A DNA stretch of 64,000 bases from Hyunsoonleella jejuensis (GTDB taxonomy: Bacteria; Bacteroidota; Bacteroidia; Flavobacteriales; Flavobacteriaceae). Location: NCBI RefSeq assembly GCF_900111025.1, contig NZ_FOFN01000002.1, positions 248,001-312,000 on the forward strand. Reading direction: 5' to 3'. The notes beneath the pieces were generated by a model. That model had not been told where the DNA came from, did not search any database, and saw only the letters and a list, made by a program, of their open reading frames with translations. The translations under genes were made by a program, and so were the position numbers. This document shows, piece after piece, positions 54,508 through 63,489 of the stretch; the first letter of the stretch is position 1; every line of letters starts with the position of its first letter.

Positions 54508-55799
54508 TGATTCAAACTAACACCAAAACCGAAGAAAACATAGAACAATCTTTAGATTTAAAGCGACTAATTTTTGAAAAGCTTATAGATTTTGGTGTGT
54601 CTGAAGAAGTAGCTGCATATTTAAATATGTTAGTGCTTTTGGTTGGCTTATTAATCATTATCTTCTTGATTGATATTGTTATTAGAAAACTACTCATTAG
54701 TGCTTTTAATCAATTTGCAAAACGTTCTAAGACAAATTTTGATGACCTTTTAGTTAGCAATAAAGCACCAAGAAACATTGCGCACATAATACCATTATTA
54801 ATCGCTATAGAGTTTGTGCCTGATGTTTTTACTGATTTTTACAATTTCGAGATTATTGTTGAAAAAATCTTGAAAGTATTTGCGATTGTATTAACATTAT
54901 GGATTGCTAGGAGTCTTTTACATACAGTTAGAGACTATTTAAAAACGCTACCAAGGCTTAAGGATAAACCCATAGAAAGCTATATACAAGTGTTTATGAT
55001 TTTTGCTTGGTTGGCAGGTGTCATGTCCGCAATAGCGATTATTACCGGTATCCCTTTTTTAAAATTTCTTACAGGGTTGGGTGCTATATCTGCCGTAATC
55101 ATATTAGTATTTAAAGACACTATTTTAGGGTTTGTCGCCAGTATCCAAGTATCGATAAACGATATGTTACGAATTGGAGATTGGATCACATTTGAGAAAT
55201 ATGGCGCTGATGGTGATGTAATTGAAATTACCCTTGCGACTGTAAAAGTGCAAAATTGGGATAAAACAATCACCACGATACCAACGTATGCTTTAATTTC
55301 TGATTCCTTTAAGAATTGGCGTGGTATGACAAGTTCTGGTGGTAGGCGTATAAAACGTGCTGTAAATATTAAACAACATTCTATTAAATGTCTTTCAGAA
55401 GCTGACATTGAATCACTTAAGAAAATTGAACTTATAAGGTCATATCTAGAAAAACGACAACAGGATATTACTGAATTCAACACGTCACATAACATTAATA
55501 AAAGCATGCCATTAAACGGTAGAAATCTCACGAATGTTGGTGTGTTTAGAAAATATGTGCAAACGTATATTGAACGCCATTCGGCCGTTAATAAGGATAT
55601 GACAATTATGGTGCGTCAATTGGCACCAACTTCACAAGGCTTACCTATTGAAATTTATGCTTTTAGTACCGATAAACGCTGGGTAAACTACGAATATATA
55701 ATGGCTGACATTTTTGATCATGTTCTAGCAGCGGTTCCTTATTTTGGTTTAGAAATTTTTGAATACCCCTCAAGTATTACGCTAAACACGGAAAAATAA
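54504..55799 (+). CDS. Mechanosensitive ion channel (MscS) family protein
   Basis: A 431-residue membrane protein. Four or so transmembrane helices occupy about 40-225; the pore-lining helix and following beta domain are ITGIPFLKFLTGLGAISAVIILVFKDTILGFVASIQVSINDMLRIGDWI, with ATVKVQNWDKTITTIPTYALI after it. It fits the YbdG/MscS-like type with a long C-terminal cytoplasmic domain (about 290-431). It protects against hypo-osmotic shock. The start is ATG at 54504 or the next codon. It is convergent with the leucine operon. Confidence 0.9.
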   Translation: MMIQTNTKTEENIEQSLDLKRLIFEKLIDFGVSEEVAAYLNMLVLLVGLLIIIFLIDIVIRKLLISAFNQFAKRSKTNFDDLLVSNKAPRNIAHIIPLLIAIEFVPDVFTDFYNFEIIVEKILKVFAIVLTLWIARSLLHTVRDYLKTLPRLKDKPIESYIQVFMIFAWLAGVMSAIAIITGIPFLKFLTGLGAISAVIILVFKDTILGFVASIQVSINDMLRIGDWITFEKYGADGDVIEITLATVKVQNWDKTITTIPTYALISDSFKNWRGMTSSGGRRIKRAVNIKQHSIKCLSEADIESLKKIELIRSYLEKRQQDITEFNTSHNINKSMPLNGRNLTNVGVFRKYVQTYIERHSAVNKDMTIMVRQLAPTSQGLPIEIYAFSTDKRWVNYEYIMADIFDHVLAAVPYFGLEIFEYPSSITLNTEK

Positions 55800-55832
55800 A
55801 AAACCCTATGAATAAAAACTCCATAGGGTAAT
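55792..55832 (-). terminator. Intrinsic terminator of the leu operon
   Basis: ACCCTATG (55803-55810) pairs with CATAGGGT (55822-55829). On the minus strand the hairpin is followed by a long T-rich run (TTTTTTATTTT), so it ends leuB transcription; in the other direction the tail is A-rich and only weakly terminating for the MscS gene. Confidence 0.75.
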
Positions 55833-55853
55833 AAAAATTTATCTTTTAGAAGT

Positions 55854-56909
55854 CTATATATTATTTGCCAACCAATCGCCTACTTCACTTGTGCCATATG
55901 ACTTACCACCATCTGCTAAATCTTCAGTAACCACACCTGCGTTTAGTGCATCATTTACCACATTTCTAATAGCTTTACCCTCTTCTAATAATCCGAAGTT
56001 TTCAAACATCATAGCAGCAGATAATACGGTTGCCATAGGATTAGCAATGTTTAAACCTGTTGCTTGAGGATAAGATCCGTGGATTGGTTCAAACAAACCT
56101 ATATCAGACCCTAAAGAAGCTGATGGCATTAATCCCATAGATCCAGAAATTACAGAAGCTTCATCGGTTAAAATATCCCCAAATAAGTTTTCAGTAATTA
56201 ATACATCATAACTATTTGGCCATTGTACCAAACGCATAGCAACGGCATCCACAAATTCATAACTTACTTCAACCTCAGGATAATCTTTCTCCATAGCTTG
56301 CACGGTCTCTCTCCACAATCTAGAAGTTTCTAAAACATTAGCTTTGTCTACACAACATAACTTCTTAGAGCGTGTCATAGCCAACTCAAAACCTTTTTTT
56401 GCTAAACGCTGTACTTCAGCCCTTGTATAAACACAATTATCATAAGCAGTTTCACCTTCTTCTCTTCTGCCCTTTTCCCCAAAATAAATACCTCCGGTTA
56501 ATTCACGTAAAAACACTAAATCTGTACCTTCAATTCTTTCTTTCTTTAATGGTGATTTATCCAATAACGAAGGAAATGTAAATGTTGGCCTCACATTAGC
56601 AAACAAGCCTAAAGCTTTACGCATTTTTAATAATCCTTGTTCTGGCCGCACCTTTGCTGATGGATCGTTATCAAATTTTGGGTGACCAATAGCGCCAAAT
56701 AATACTGCATCGCTACTTTTACAAATTTCATGCGTTTCATCTGGATAAGGCTCTCCTACAGCATCAATAGCTGCTGCACCAGTTAATGCTGGTTTCCAGT
56801 TAATTTCATGTCCAAATTTCTTAGCAACTGCATCACTAACTTTTACAGCTTGATCTATGACTTCTGGCCCTATGCCATCTCCCGCTAAAAGCGCTATATT
56901 TAATTTCAT
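55854..56909 (-). CDS. leuB: 3-isopropylmalate dehydrogenase
   Basis: A 351-residue NAD+-dependent enzyme, third step of leucine synthesis, oxidising and decarboxylating 3-isopropylmalate. It shows LLAGDGIGPEV near the N-terminus, the substrate region with arginines in RPEQGLLKMRKALGLFANVRP, ELTGGIYFGEKG, and the metal/NAD block NLFGDILTDEASVISGSMGLMPSASL. It is the last gene of leuCDAB, 17 bases after leuA, with a terminator directly downstream. Confidence 0.97.
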   Translation of the reverse strand: MKLNIALLAGDGIGPEVIDQAVKVSDAVAKKFGHEINWKPALTGAAAIDAVGEPYPDETHEICKSSDAVLFGAIGHPKFDNDPSAKVRPEQGLLKMRKALGLFANVRPTFTFPSLLDKSPLKKERIEGTDLVFLRELTGGIYFGEKGRREEGETAYDNCVYTRAEVQRLAKKGFELAMTRSKKLCCVDKANVLETSRLWRETVQAMEKDYPEVEVSYEFVDAVAMRLVQWPNSYDVLITENLFGDILTDEASVISGSMGLMPSASLGSDIGLFEPIHGSYPQATGLNIANPMATVLSAAMMFENFGLLEEGKAIRNVVNDALNAGVVTEDLADGGKSYGTSEVGDWLANNI

Positions 56910-56926
56910 GTGTTTGGTATGTATTC

Positions 56927-58447
56927 TTAATTAACAATAATATTTAGCATTTTTTCCGTGGCCTTAATCGCAGAAACTGTTTGGTCACTGTCCAAGCCTC
57001 GGGTTTTAAATTCTTTATCAGGGTTTCTCCAAGTGATAATGGTTTCGCACAACGCATCAGAATTACTTCCAGGTGGAATCCTTACTGCATAATCAATTAA
57101 ATTAGGTAGTAATATCTTCTTTCTTTTGAATATGTTCTTGACGGCATTCATGAAAGCATCGTATTGCCCATCCCCTTGTGCATTTTCTTCAAATATTTCA
57201 TCCTCAATAGTTATAGATACGGTCGTGGATGGCTTCAACCCCTTAGAATGTGTTAATACATAAGAGTTTACCGTTACCTTTTCTTCATAAGTCCTGTCTA
57301 AAACATCTGAAATTATGTATGGTAAGTCCTCTTTAGTAACCACTTGTTTTTTATCACCTAATTCAATAATACGCTGGGTAACCTTCTTTAAATCCTCATC
57401 ATTTAATTGCAAACCTAACTGTTGTAAATTCTTCTGGATATTTGCTTTTCCAGAAGACTTTCCTAAAGCGTATTGACGTTTCCTTCCAAAACGCTCTGGC
57501 ATTAAATCACTAAAATATAAATTCTTTTTATTGTCTCCATCAGCGTGAATTCCAGCAGTTTGAGTAAATACATTTGCGCCAACAATAGGTTTGTTTGCAG
57601 GAATCATTACACCTGAAAAATTCTCAACTAATTTACTTACAGTGTACAATACTTTTTCATTTACACCCATTTCAATCTCAGGCATAAAATCATTAATCAC
57701 TGCAATAGTACTGCTCATAGGTGCATTTCCAGCACGTTCGCCCATACCATTTACAGTTAAATGCAAACCATCTGCACCAGCTTTTAGACCTTCCATGGCA
57801 TTGGACACGCCCAAGTCGTAATCGTTATGTGCATGAAAATCAAAATGTAAATCTGGATATTTATCCTTTATTTCTCTTATAAAATCAAATGATTCTTTAG
57901 GCGTTAAGACACCTAATGTATCAGGTAGCATGATTCGGGCAATATTTTGTGTTTTCAAAAACTCTAAAAACTCATACACATAGTCTTTAGAATTTCGCAT
58001 ACCATTACTCCAATCTTCTAAATACACATTAGTTATAATAGCATTTTTAGTTGCTAAATCAATTACCTCTTTAACTTCTTCAAAATGCTGTTTAGGCGTC
58101 TTTTTAAGTTGATGGGTTAAATGATTTAATGACCCCTTAGTTAATAGGTTTTGAACCTTTGCTCCTGCTTCAACCATCCACTTAATGGACACGCCTTTAT
58201 CCACAAAAGTTAACACTTCAACTTTATCTATATAGTTGTGTTCAGCAGCCCAATCTGTGATATCTTTTACCGCTTGAAATTCTCCTTCAGACACTCTTGC
58301 TGAAGCAATTTCAATACGGTCTACCTTCAATTCCTCCAATAAAAGTTTAGCAATAGTTAATTTTTCCGACGCAGAAAACGATACAGTAGAGGTTTGCTCA
58401 CCGTCTCGTAACGTCGTATCCATTATTTCTATTCTCCTTTTGCCCAT
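56927..58447 (-). CDS. leuA: 2-isopropylmalate synthase family protein
   Basis: A 506-residue acetyl-CoA-dependent synthase committing 2-oxoisovalerate to leucine. The HMGL-like TIM barrel begins IEIMDTTLRDGEQT and has the metal site HFDFHAHNDYDLGVSNAMEGL and VNGMGERAGNAP. A C-terminal LeuA regulatory domain (about 375-506) binds leucine in this family. The position between leuD and leuB supports leuA. The sequence is of the divergent Bacteroidota type, so a citramalate synthase-like activity is a possible alternative. Confidence 0.87.
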   Translation of the reverse strand: MGKRRIEIMDTTLRDGEQTSTVSFSASEKLTIAKLLLEELKVDRIEIASARVSEGEFQAVKDITDWAAEHNYIDKVEVLTFVDKGVSIKWMVEAGAKVQNLLTKGSLNHLTHQLKKTPKQHFEEVKEVIDLATKNAIITNVYLEDWSNGMRNSKDYVYEFLEFLKTQNIARIMLPDTLGVLTPKESFDFIREIKDKYPDLHFDFHAHNDYDLGVSNAMEGLKAGADGLHLTVNGMGERAGNAPMSSTIAVINDFMPEIEMGVNEKVLYTVSKLVENFSGVMIPANKPIVGANVFTQTAGIHADGDNKKNLYFSDLMPERFGRKRQYALGKSSGKANIQKNLQQLGLQLNDEDLKKVTQRIIELGDKKQVVTKEDLPYIISDVLDRTYEEKVTVNSYVLTHSKGLKPSTTVSITIEDEIFEENAQGDGQYDAFMNAVKNIFKRKKILLPNLIDYAVRIPPGSNSDALCETIITWRNPDKEFKTRGLDSDQTVSAIKATEKMLNIIVN

Positions 58448-58534
58448 TGAAGGTTTTTACAAATTCACAAAAAGCATTTCATAATCAAATGGAATGCTTT
58501 TCACAGTTAATATGTTTTTTGATGTGCCAACACA

Positions 58535-59134
58535 CTAGAAAGGTCTTGTTTCAGCAAATGCTCTCACTTCTTCTTGCATATTTTGAAGATAATCAATATC
58601 ATCAAAACCATTTAGCATATTGCCTTTTTTGTATCCATTGATATCAAAAGATTCAGATTCTCCAGTTGATAATAAAGTTACTGTTTGGTTTGGTAAATCT
58701 ACTTTTATTTCTGTTTTAGGATCTGCTTCAATAGCATCAAATAATTTTTGAGAAAAATCAGCTGAAACTTGAACAGGCAATACACCTATGTTCAAACAGT
58801 TATTTCTAAAGATATCTGCAAAAAAGGAAGAGATAACACAACGTAATCCGAAATCGTAAACCGACCATGCTGCATGCTCTCTTGAAGATCCAGAACCGAA
58901 ATTCTTACCTCCAACTAATATTTTAGAACCTTCATATTTTTTGTCATTCAAAGGGAAATCTGCAATAGGATTGCCTTCAGAATCGTATCTCCAATCACGG
59001 AAAAAATTATCTCCAAACCCTTTACGCTCCGTAGCTTTTAAAAAACGCGCAGGAATGATTTGATCGGTATCCACATTTTCTATTGGAAGCGGATATGCTG
59101 TACTTGTTAAAACTTCAAATTTATCGTAAGCCAT
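58535..59134 (-). CDS. leuD: 3-isopropylmalate dehydratase small subunit
   Basis: About 199 residues, the swivel domain that with LeuC isomerises 2- to 3-isopropylmalate. Family motifs: YPLPIENVDTDQIIPARFLK and GKNFGSGSSREHAAWSVYDFGLRCVI. I chose the ATG at 59134 (MAYDKFEVL) because the seven residues upstream, from an ATG at 59155, are translated from a repeat-like spacer. It lies 87 bases upstream of leuA and 94 bases after leuC. Confidence 0.96.
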   Translation of the reverse strand: MAYDKFEVLTSTAYPLPIENVDTDQIIPARFLKATERKGFGDNFFRDWRYDSEGNPIADFPLNDKKYEGSKILVGGKNFGSGSSREHAAWSVYDFGLRCVISSFFADIFRNNCLNIGVLPVQVSADFSQKLFDAIEADPKTEIKVDLPNQTVTLLSTGESESFDINGYKKGNMLNGFDDIDYLQNMQEEVRAFAETRPF

Positions 59135-59228
59135 GTTATTTTTGCTTTTGGCCATTAGCTATTCGCTATTGGCTAACTAGTATTTTTATTCTTGTGCTGA
59201 TGGCAAAAAGCCAACCGCTAACAACCAT
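59135..59228. repeat. Repeat-like spacer between leuC and leuD
   Basis: It contains tandem GCTATT-like words (GCCATTAGCTATTCGCTATTGG, about 59151-59172) and a second half with AAGCCAACCGCTAAC. It resembles degenerate intergenic repeats. It is not needed for either coding frame and may tune leuC/leuD stoichiometry, which is speculative. Confidence 0.35.
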
Positions 59229-60635
59229 TTAAGCTGTTACTTTAATTAATGTTCTTGGGTCGGTTACCACACCTTCAACCGCAGTAGCTGCTGCTACTAG
59301 CGGAGAAGCCAATAAGGTTCTAGAACCCGGTCCTTGACGTCCTTCAAAATTACGGTTAGATGTAGATACTGCTAATTTCCCTGCAGGTACTTTATCATCG
59401 TTCATTGCTAAACATGCAGAACAACCTGGCTCCCTTAACACAAAACCAGCTTCTTCTAAAATCTTATCTAAACCTTCTTCTTTTATCTGATCCACAACTT
59501 TATGCGATCCTGGAACTAACCACGCTGTAATATTATCTGCTTTTTGGCGACCTTCAACAATAGAACAAAATGCTCTAAAATCTTCAATACGTCCGTTTGT
59601 ACACGATCCTAGGAATACATAGTCTACTTGTTTTCCAATCATATCATCACCTTCATTAAACTTCATATAGCCTAATGATTTTTTATAGGTTGCAACACCT
59701 CCCTGAACATCTTCTGCCATAGGTATAGATTGCGTTACACCCATTCCCATACCTGGATTTGTTCCGTAGGTAATCATAGGCTCAATATCGGCGGCATTGT
59801 AATTAAACTCTACATCGAATTCAGCATCATCGTCAGTTTTAAGCGTTTTCCAATATGCCATCGCCTTATCCCAATCTGCCCCTTTTGGTGTGTGTTTTCT
59901 ACCTTTAATGTACTCAAAAGTTTTTTCATCAGGAGCAATCATACCGCCACGAGCCCCCATCTCAATAGATAGGTTACAAACCGTCATACGGCCTTCCATA
60001 GACATGTTTTCAAAAACATCACCAGCATATTCTACAAAATATCCTGTAGCACCAGAAGTTGTTTGTTGCGAAATAATGTATAACGCTACATCTTTAGGTG
60101 TTACGCCAAAACCAAGTTCTCCATTTACATTAATACGCATTTTCTTTGGCTTAGGCTGCATAATACATTGTGTAGACAATACCATTTCAACCTCAGAAGT
60201 ACCAATACCAAAAGCAATAGCACCAAAAGCACCGTGTGTTGATGTATGCGAATCTCCACAAACAATTGTTGAACCAGGTAATGTAATACCATTTTCAGGT
60301 CCTACAATATGCACTATACCGTTGTTTCTGTGACCTAATCCCCAATGCGAAATACCATATTCGGCAGCATTATTTGCTAATGCTTCAAGTTGGTTTGCAG
60401 ATAGCGGATCGGCTACTGGCAAATGTTGGTCCCAAGTTGGTGTGTTATGGTCGGCAGTAGCAAAAGTACGCTCTGGGTACATCACGCCAATTCCTCTTTG
60501 TTTTAGTCCAACGAAAGCCACAGGACTTGTAACTTCATGTATAAAATGACGATCAATAAAAAACACGTCAGGTCCATCTTCTATTTTTCTAACAACGTGA
60601 GAATCCCACACTTTGTCAAATAATGTCTTACTCAT
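59229..60635 (-). CDS. leuC: 3-isopropylmalate dehydratase large subunit
   Basis: A 468-residue aconitase-family enzyme holding a 4Fe-4S cluster. The cluster cysteines lie in [13 protein letters not shown] and in [12 protein letters not shown]. The start [15 protein letters not shown] and [25 protein letters not shown] are typical. It is the first gene of the operon; a good promoter lies 67-97 bases upstream. Confidence 0.97.
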   Translation of the reverse strand: MSKTLFDKVWDSHVVRKIEDGPDVFFIDRHFIHEVTSPVAFVGLKQRGIGVMYPERTFATADHNTPTWDQHLPVADPLSANQLEALANNAAEYGISHWGLGHRNNGIVHIVGPENGITLPGSTIVCGDSHTSTHGAFGAIAFGIGTSEVEMVLSTQCIMQPKPKKMRINVNGELGFGVTPKDVALYIISQQTTSGATGYFVEYAGDVFENMSMEGRMTVCNLSIEMGARGGMIAPDEKTFEYIKGRKHTPKGADWDKAMAYWKTLKTDDDAEFDVEFNYNAADIEPMITYGTNPGMGMGVTQSIPMAEDVQGGVATYKKSLGYMKFNEGDDMIGKQVDYVFLGSCTNGRIEDFRAFCSIVEGRQKADNITAWLVPGSHKVVDQIKEEGLDKILEEAGFVLREPGCSACLAMNDDKVPAGKLAVSTSNRNFEGRQGPGSRTLLASPLVAAATAVEGVVTDPRTLIKVTA

Positions 60636-60701
60636 AAATAATAAAGGTTTGTTTTTGAATAATATCGAAACCCGTTTTAAGTTCCAATTTATTACAGTTT
60701 A

Positions 60702-60732
60702 CAAAGTTATAGTTAATTACATTTATTCAAAA
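60702..60732 (-). promoter_or_regulatory. Promoter of the leuCDAB operon
   Basis: On the minus strand the -33 TTTTG (60732-60728) and -7 TAACTTTG (60709-60702) are separated by 18 bases, an excellent Bacteroidota primary promoter. The leader to leuC is about 60 bases. I see no T-box-like structure or Leu-rich leader peptide. Confidence 0.65.
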
Positions 60733-60853
60733 GATTAGAGCACATTGTTATTTTATTTTTATAAAATATACAATGGAGCGCACATTAACTGAATTTTATG
60801 CAACAAAATCGAAAAATTGATTGTAATTTTTAAAGAGCAACAGTAACTACCTT

Positions 60854-61237
60854 TTACAATCTGTCTTTTACATACTCAACTTGTGTTTTTCCATGAGGTA
60901 AAACCTTGCCATCTGGCCCAATATTTACCATTACAATATTAGAAATAGTGATGATGGTTTCTCGCGTTCTCATATTTCTAACCTCGCAACTCAAGGTTAA
61001 GGAAGCTCTACCAAATTTTATAGCTTTAATACCAATTTCAATTACATCACCTTGTTTTGCAGATGATTTAAAGTCTATTTCACTAATGTATTTTGTAACA
61101 ACTTTTTGATTTTCTAATTGAACAATACTGTATAGGGCCGCTTCTTCATCTATCCATTCTAAAAGACGACCTCCAAAAAGAGTTCCGTTTGCATTTAAAT
61201 CTTCTGGTTTAATCCATTTTCTCGTATGAAATCTCAT
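60854..61237 (-). CDS. Acyl-CoA thioesterase, hotdog fold
   Basis: A 127-residue single hotdog-domain protein of the YciA/BACH type, hydrolysing acyl-CoA. Residues 1-40 show the expected TRKWIKPEDLNANGTLFGGRLLEWIDEEAAL, in which the Asn-Gly and acidic Asp-Glu pair form the active-site region. The core continues VTKYISEIDFKSSAKQGDVIEIG. It probably acts as a multimer. It follows the DUF72 gene after 17 bases and is likely co-transcribed with it. Confidence 0.88.
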   Translation of the reverse strand: MRFHTRKWIKPEDLNANGTLFGGRLLEWIDEEAALYSIVQLENQKVVTKYISEIDFKSSAKQGDVIEIGIKAIKFGRASLTLSCEVRNMRTRETIITISNIVMVNIGPDGKVLPHGKTQVEYVKDRL

Positions 61238-61254
61238 AATTATTATTTAAGTCT

Positions 61255-62142
61255 TTAAAATAATGTTTTTTGGGAATCTTCATTAGGTATGGCTAAATTG
61301 CAACCAAGTACCTTATTTAATTCTTTAATAAAATAAGCAGATAGTAATGGTGATTCTTTTTCAATATTTTGATGTACGAAAAAATCAATCTCTTTAATAC
61401 CTTGCGCCTTCCAAAGCTTTAAACGCTCTACCCAATCGTCTAATCGCCTATAATCACTTTGATGGTTTGCTCCTACATAACGCACAAAAGCTGTAGCATT
61501 TGTTAATCGCATATGCATTAAATCGCGCCTGCCAGCAGTATCTACAATTACGTTTGAAATGTTATTGGTCTCCAAAAGTTGATATAAATCTTCAGCAATT
61601 GCTTTATCGTTATACCAGTCCGTATGTCTAAACTCTATAGCGAGGGGGATTTTCTTTGGCCAACTTTCTGCAAAACGCACAACACGATCAAAATCTTTAG
61701 GTTTAAAATTACTGTGCATCTGTAAAAATATAGTACCTAATTTTTCTTTTAAATTTGAAGCGTTATACAAATAGTGCTCTACCACTTCGTTTGTATCGTT
61801 TAGTAGTTTCCAATGGCTGATTTCTTGGTTTAGTTTTGGGAAAAATTTGAATCCTTCAGGAGTTTTATCATACCAAGTAGAAAATTGTTCTGCAGGAAAT
61901 ATTCTGTAAAAGGTAGCATTGAGCTCTATAGAGTTAAATTGCCTTGAATAATATCCTAATTCATCTTTAGTTCCTCTTGGGTAAAATCCTTTTAAGTCTG
62001 CCCTGTTCCATTTGGCACAACCCACATATATCTCAGGAATATTGTCATCTTTAACAGCGTTTAAAACACGTTTGGTTTCTGGGTGATCTTTTGGTAATGT
62101 AAAATCTATATCTTGTGGATTATTAACACTTCCGAATTTCAT
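61255..62142 (-). CDS. DUF72 domain-containing protein
   Basis: A 295-residue TIM-barrel protein of the DUF72 family. Recognisable blocks are YVGCAKWNRADLKGFYP, FNSIELNATFYRIFP, KFFPKLNQEISHWK, LPLAIEFRHTDWYND and VDTAGRRD...MRLTNATAFVRYVG. The biochemical activity of the family is not established. It is upstream of the thioesterase gene on the same strand (17 bases), probably one transcript. Confidence 0.88.
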   Translation of the reverse strand: MKFGSVNNPQDIDFTLPKDHPETKRVLNAVKDDNIPEIYVGCAKWNRADLKGFYPRGTKDELGYYSRQFNSIELNATFYRIFPAEQFSTWYDKTPEGFKFFPKLNQEISHWKLLNDTNEVVEHYLYNASNLKEKLGTIFLQMHSNFKPKDFDRVVRFAESWPKKIPLAIEFRHTDWYNDKAIAEDLYQLLETNNISNVIVDTAGRRDLMHMRLTNATAFVRYVGANHQSDYRRLDDWVERLKLWKAQGIKEIDFFVHQNIEKESPLLSAYFIKELNKVLGCNLAIPNEDSQKTLF

Positions 62143-62258
62143 TTTAAATTTTTTCTAAAGATAAAAAACTTCGATGTTAATAACCTCGTTAACAATTAAG
62201 AATCGATCCTGAAATTTCAAGGTTTTTATTTCGATACTTTTATTGAAAATCTCCATAA

Positions 62259-62675
62259 ATGGACTCTAGAGCATTCAACCTAAAACAAATCCGTCCTGAA
62301 ATTTTAAGCGCTACTATTAAGGAAAATATGAGTACCGACGAACGTTTTCAAAATTTGGTGTTGCGCCCCATTATTAAATTTCAAAATGACCTGTTAATTG
62401 CAGTATTTAAAAACTATATCACCAAACACAAATCGGTGTTTTATGATTTGTCTTTGGAAAAGCGTATGCTTTACATTGAAAACGCTATTCAAAAAGACAT
62501 GAAACTGCGTAATTCCATGAAAGGGATGATTATCGGTTTGTTTACAGTTGAAGACTACGAGATTTACATTCAAAATTCTTCTGCGCTAAACAAGCGTATG
62601 ATGACGATTGTAAAAGAGCGGTTATTGAGCCATATTCAGCTGTTTGAGAGACCTGAGGTTTTGGTCGCAGTTTAA
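62259..62675 (+). CDS. Conserved hypothetical protein
   Basis: A 138-residue cytoplasmic, helix-rich protein, without a motif I recognise. It begins MDSRAFNLKQIRPEILSATI and includes LRPIIKFQNDLLIAVFKNYITKH, KRMLYIENAIQKDMKLRNSMKGMIIGLF. Similar proteins in this family group are sometimes labelled glyoxalase, but no metal-binding pattern of a glyoxalase is seen. It stands alone on the plus strand between two minus-strand pairs and ends 7 bases before the convergent transporter gene. Confidence 0.65.
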   Translation: MDSRAFNLKQIRPEILSATIKENMSTDERFQNLVLRPIIKFQNDLLIAVFKNYITKHKSVFYDLSLEKRMLYIENAIQKDMKLRNSMKGMIIGLFTVEDYEIYIQNSSALNKRMMTIVKERLLSHIQLFERPEVLVAV

Positions 62676-62682
62676 CGTATTT

Positions 62683-63477
62683 TTATTTACTCAACTTTAA
62701 AATCCGTAATGCACCTTGAATAACCAGAACGAAAACTATGGTGCCTATTATTAAATCTGGCTTGCTAGAATTTAACCAATTTACCAATATTCCTGCGATG
62801 ATCACTCCTAAATTGATAATCACATCGTTAGATGTGAAAATCATACTTGCTTTCATGTGTGCCTGGTTCTTACTTTTTGATTTTTGCAAAATATAAAGGC
62901 AAATTGCATTTGCAATAAGCGCAAATATGGATACAACAATCATTGTGGAAAAATTAGGTAGTTGTTCCGCCCCAAAAAACCGTCTTAGAACTTCAATAAA
63001 TCCTATCACTGCCAAGGTTATTTGAAAATAGCCAGCAATTTTTGCAATTTGTTTTTTCCTAATCAATGTTCCGCCAACAGCCAACAAACTTAAGCCATAT
63101 ACAAAACTATCGGCAAGCATATCTAAACTATCAGCAACAAGCCCCATAGATTTAGAAATAAACCCTGTGGCAATCTCAATAATAAAAAACACAAAATTTA
63201 TAGTAAGAACAGTCCAAAGTAGTTTTCTCTGACTCGTGTTTTCGTTGAGATTTATGTCTTCAGATTTTTCGCTGGATATTTTTTTTCCTCCTAAATTCAA
63301 ATCGAGAATTGAGGTTTCAATAAGTTCAGCATCATCATGATGGTATACGGTTAATCTTCGGTTTGGTATATCAAAATGCAAATTCACGACACCTGCAATA
63401 CCATCTAACTTCATACGGATAAGATTCTCCTCAGAAGGGCAATCCATTTTAGTAATCTCAAAAATTGTTTTATTCAT
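62683..63477 (-). CDS. Cation diffusion facilitator (CDF)-type transporter with N-terminal HMA-like domain
   Basis: A 264-residue metal/proton antiporter. Residues 1-70 have a heavy-metal-associated-like fold (FEITKMDCPSEENLIRMKLDGIAGV, with a single Cys in MDCPSE), then six transmembrane helices with GLVADSLDMLADSFVYGLSLLA in the second pair, providing the CDF Asp ligands, and later IFTSNDVIINLGVIIAGILV. The CDF C-terminal cytoplasmic domain is missing, a short-form variant. It ends 7 bases from the convergent gene at 62675 and is 12 bases downstream of the DUF2461 gene. Confidence 0.85.
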   Translation of the reverse strand: MNKTIFEITKMDCPSEENLIRMKLDGIAGVVNLHFDIPNRRLTVYHHDDAELIETSILDLNLGGKKISSEKSEDINLNENTSQRKLLWTVLTINFVFFIIEIATGFISKSMGLVADSLDMLADSFVYGLSLLAVGGTLIRKKQIAKIAGYFQITLAVIGFIEVLRRFFGAEQLPNFSTMIVVSIFALIANAICLYILQKSKSKNQAHMKASMIFTSNDVIINLGVIIAGILVNWLNSSKPDLIIGTIVFVLVIQGALRILKLSK

Positions 63478-63489
63478 TAAAAAAAATTC

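Noticed and set aside
54980-55531. 183-codon minus-strand open frame inside the MscS gene
   Set aside because: It lies wholly antisense to a clear membrane channel gene, with no family similarity in its translation.
59135-59155. ATG at 59155 as the leuD start
   Set aside because: It adds seven residues from a repeat-like spacer; MAYDKFEVL at 59134 matches the beginning of LeuD proteins.
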